NCBI GenBank assembly: GCA_964497585.1
Contig: CAZCDS010000038.1
Span: 1 to 62,102, forward strand
Origin: CAZCDS01 sp964497585
GTDB taxonomy: Bacteria; Desulfobacterota; Desulfomonilia; Desulfomonilales; Desulfomonilaceae
Length of the DNA: 62,102 nucleotides
Reading direction: 5' to 3'
Shown here piece by piece: positions 61,758 through 62,102 of this stretch. The translations under genes were made by a program, and so were the position numbers. The number at the start of each line of letters is the position of its first letter. Within the stretch, counting starts at the first letter, position 1. Under the pieces are notes generated by a model. That model worked only from the letters and a program-made list of their open reading frames with translations. It was not told where the DNA came from and did no database searches.

Positions 61758-62102
61758 TTCCCCTCAGCGCTCCTTCTTCGGCCGGGCTTCTGCCTCCGCA
61801 AGACTCTGCTAAACTCGCCTTCCAGCCGAGCCAGGAAATCATCGCTCCCGAGCGGTCGGCCCGTTCGTTCGTGCAGTCGCAGGAGTTCAACATCATCCTC
61901 GCCGATCCCGCTCTCCAGGAATTCTCGCCAATTGGTCACCATCTCCGACAGCGGCGAGGCCCCAACCAGCAGGTCATCCCGGCACCTCAGATGCGCCGCT
62001 GCGCTGCTCCACGGATACGCGGCCGGATCTTCAACCGAGCGTGCGCACACAGGATTGAGTTCGATATACCGGACTGCTGCAAGAAGATACGACTCGTCCA
62101 AG
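61754..62102 (-). CDS. REP-associated tyrosine transposase, partial
   Basis: The C-terminal 115 or so residues of a Y1-type (IS200/IS605-like) transposase enter from the window edge. The diagnostic run is AVRYIELNPVCARSVEDPAAYPWSSAAAH, typical of RAYT proteins, followed by a basic tail (RRQKPGRRRSAEGN). The N-terminal catalytic histidines lie beyond the window. The stop codon is embedded in the adjacent repeat sequence. RAYTs mobilise REP elements and are usually domesticated single-copy genes. Confidence 0.88.
   Translation of the reverse strand, partial: LDESYLLAAVRYIELNPVCARSVEDPAAYPWSSAAAHLRCRDDLLVGASPLSEMVTNWREFLESGIGEDDVELLRLHERTGRPLGSDDFLARLEGEFSRVLRRQKPGRRRSAEGN

Noticed and set aside
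1..62102. CRISPR arrays, rRNA genes, prophage or integrase modules
   Set aside because: No regularly spaced direct repeats, rRNA segments, integrase motifs or attachment-site pairs were seen when reading both strands.

Overview
The window looks like a chromosomal segment of an anaerobic, GC-rich Gram-negative bacterium, most likely in the Desulfobacterota (former Deltaproteobacteria). That is an inference from gene content: a 2-hydroxyacyl-CoA dehydratase / benzoyl-CoA reductase-type subunit pair, a Liv-type ABC transporter, an acyl-CoA dehydrogenase, sigma-54 and multi-PAS signalling proteins, and a small selenoprotein with an in-frame UGA. No ribosomal RNA or phylogenetic marker confirms it.

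Layout. (1) 1-4.4 kb: a 74-residue Cys/Gly repeat peptide that resembles a RiPP precursor, a convergent pair of unfamiliar genes (P-loop ATPase plus a 166-residue protein), proA with a coiled-coil partner, and a nuclease-fold membrane protein with an altered catalytic residue. (2) 4.7-17.8 kb: an exopolysaccharide locus. A decayed SGNH hydrolase is followed by leftward genes for an O-antigen-ligase-type polymerase, two GT4 glycosyltransferases, a heparinase-like lyase and a CpsD-like ATPase. A rightward set encodes a Wzz-like coiled-coil protein, an outer-membrane barrel and a Wza-type export lipoprotein. The two arms diverge from an AT-rich control region with a promoter and a palindrome. (3) 18-27.2 kb: a secreted HEAT-repeat protein, a TetR regulator with two matching operators, a carboxymuconolactone-decarboxylase-like protein, a Tat-type polysaccharide deacetylase, an isochorismatase-like hydrolase, a DASS carboxylate transporter, and a periplasmic binding protein paired with a lone receiver-domain protein.

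(4) 27.5-33.7 kb: a leftward operon lipB-pdhA-pdhB-pdhC-lpd for a 2-oxoacid (probably pyruvate) dehydrogenase and the lipoylation it needs, trailed by a 47-residue seven-cysteine ORF. (5) 34-42.2 kb: a PilZ-like/zinc-ribbon protein, a Liv-type ABC transporter with a single ATPase, a zinc alcohol dehydrogenase, a small secreted protein, tRNA-Arg(CCG) with a clear terminator, and a stand-alone HD-GYP domain. (6) 43-49.2 kb: an SDR oxidoreductase with the dehydratase/reductase pair, then a convergent hybrid histidine kinase. (7) 49.7-57.4 kb: leftward genes for small membrane proteins, a SelW-family selenoprotein (Sec at UGA, with SECIS-like hairpin, promoter and RBS), a secreted protein of unknown function, an acyl-CoA dehydrogenase, a B3/4-domain protein and a BsuPI-domain protein. 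(8) 57.6-62.1 kb: tatA, holA, a PAS/sigma-54 activator, and the end of a REP-associated tyrosine transposase next to EcoRI-site-rich repeats.

The strongest overlooked items are the selenoprotein at 51102-51329, the ten-residue-periodic cysteine peptide at 198-422, the seven-cysteine peptide at 27530-27673, and the TetR circuit with two operators at 19.8-20.5 kb. All assignments come from reading the sequence by eye; no searches were run.
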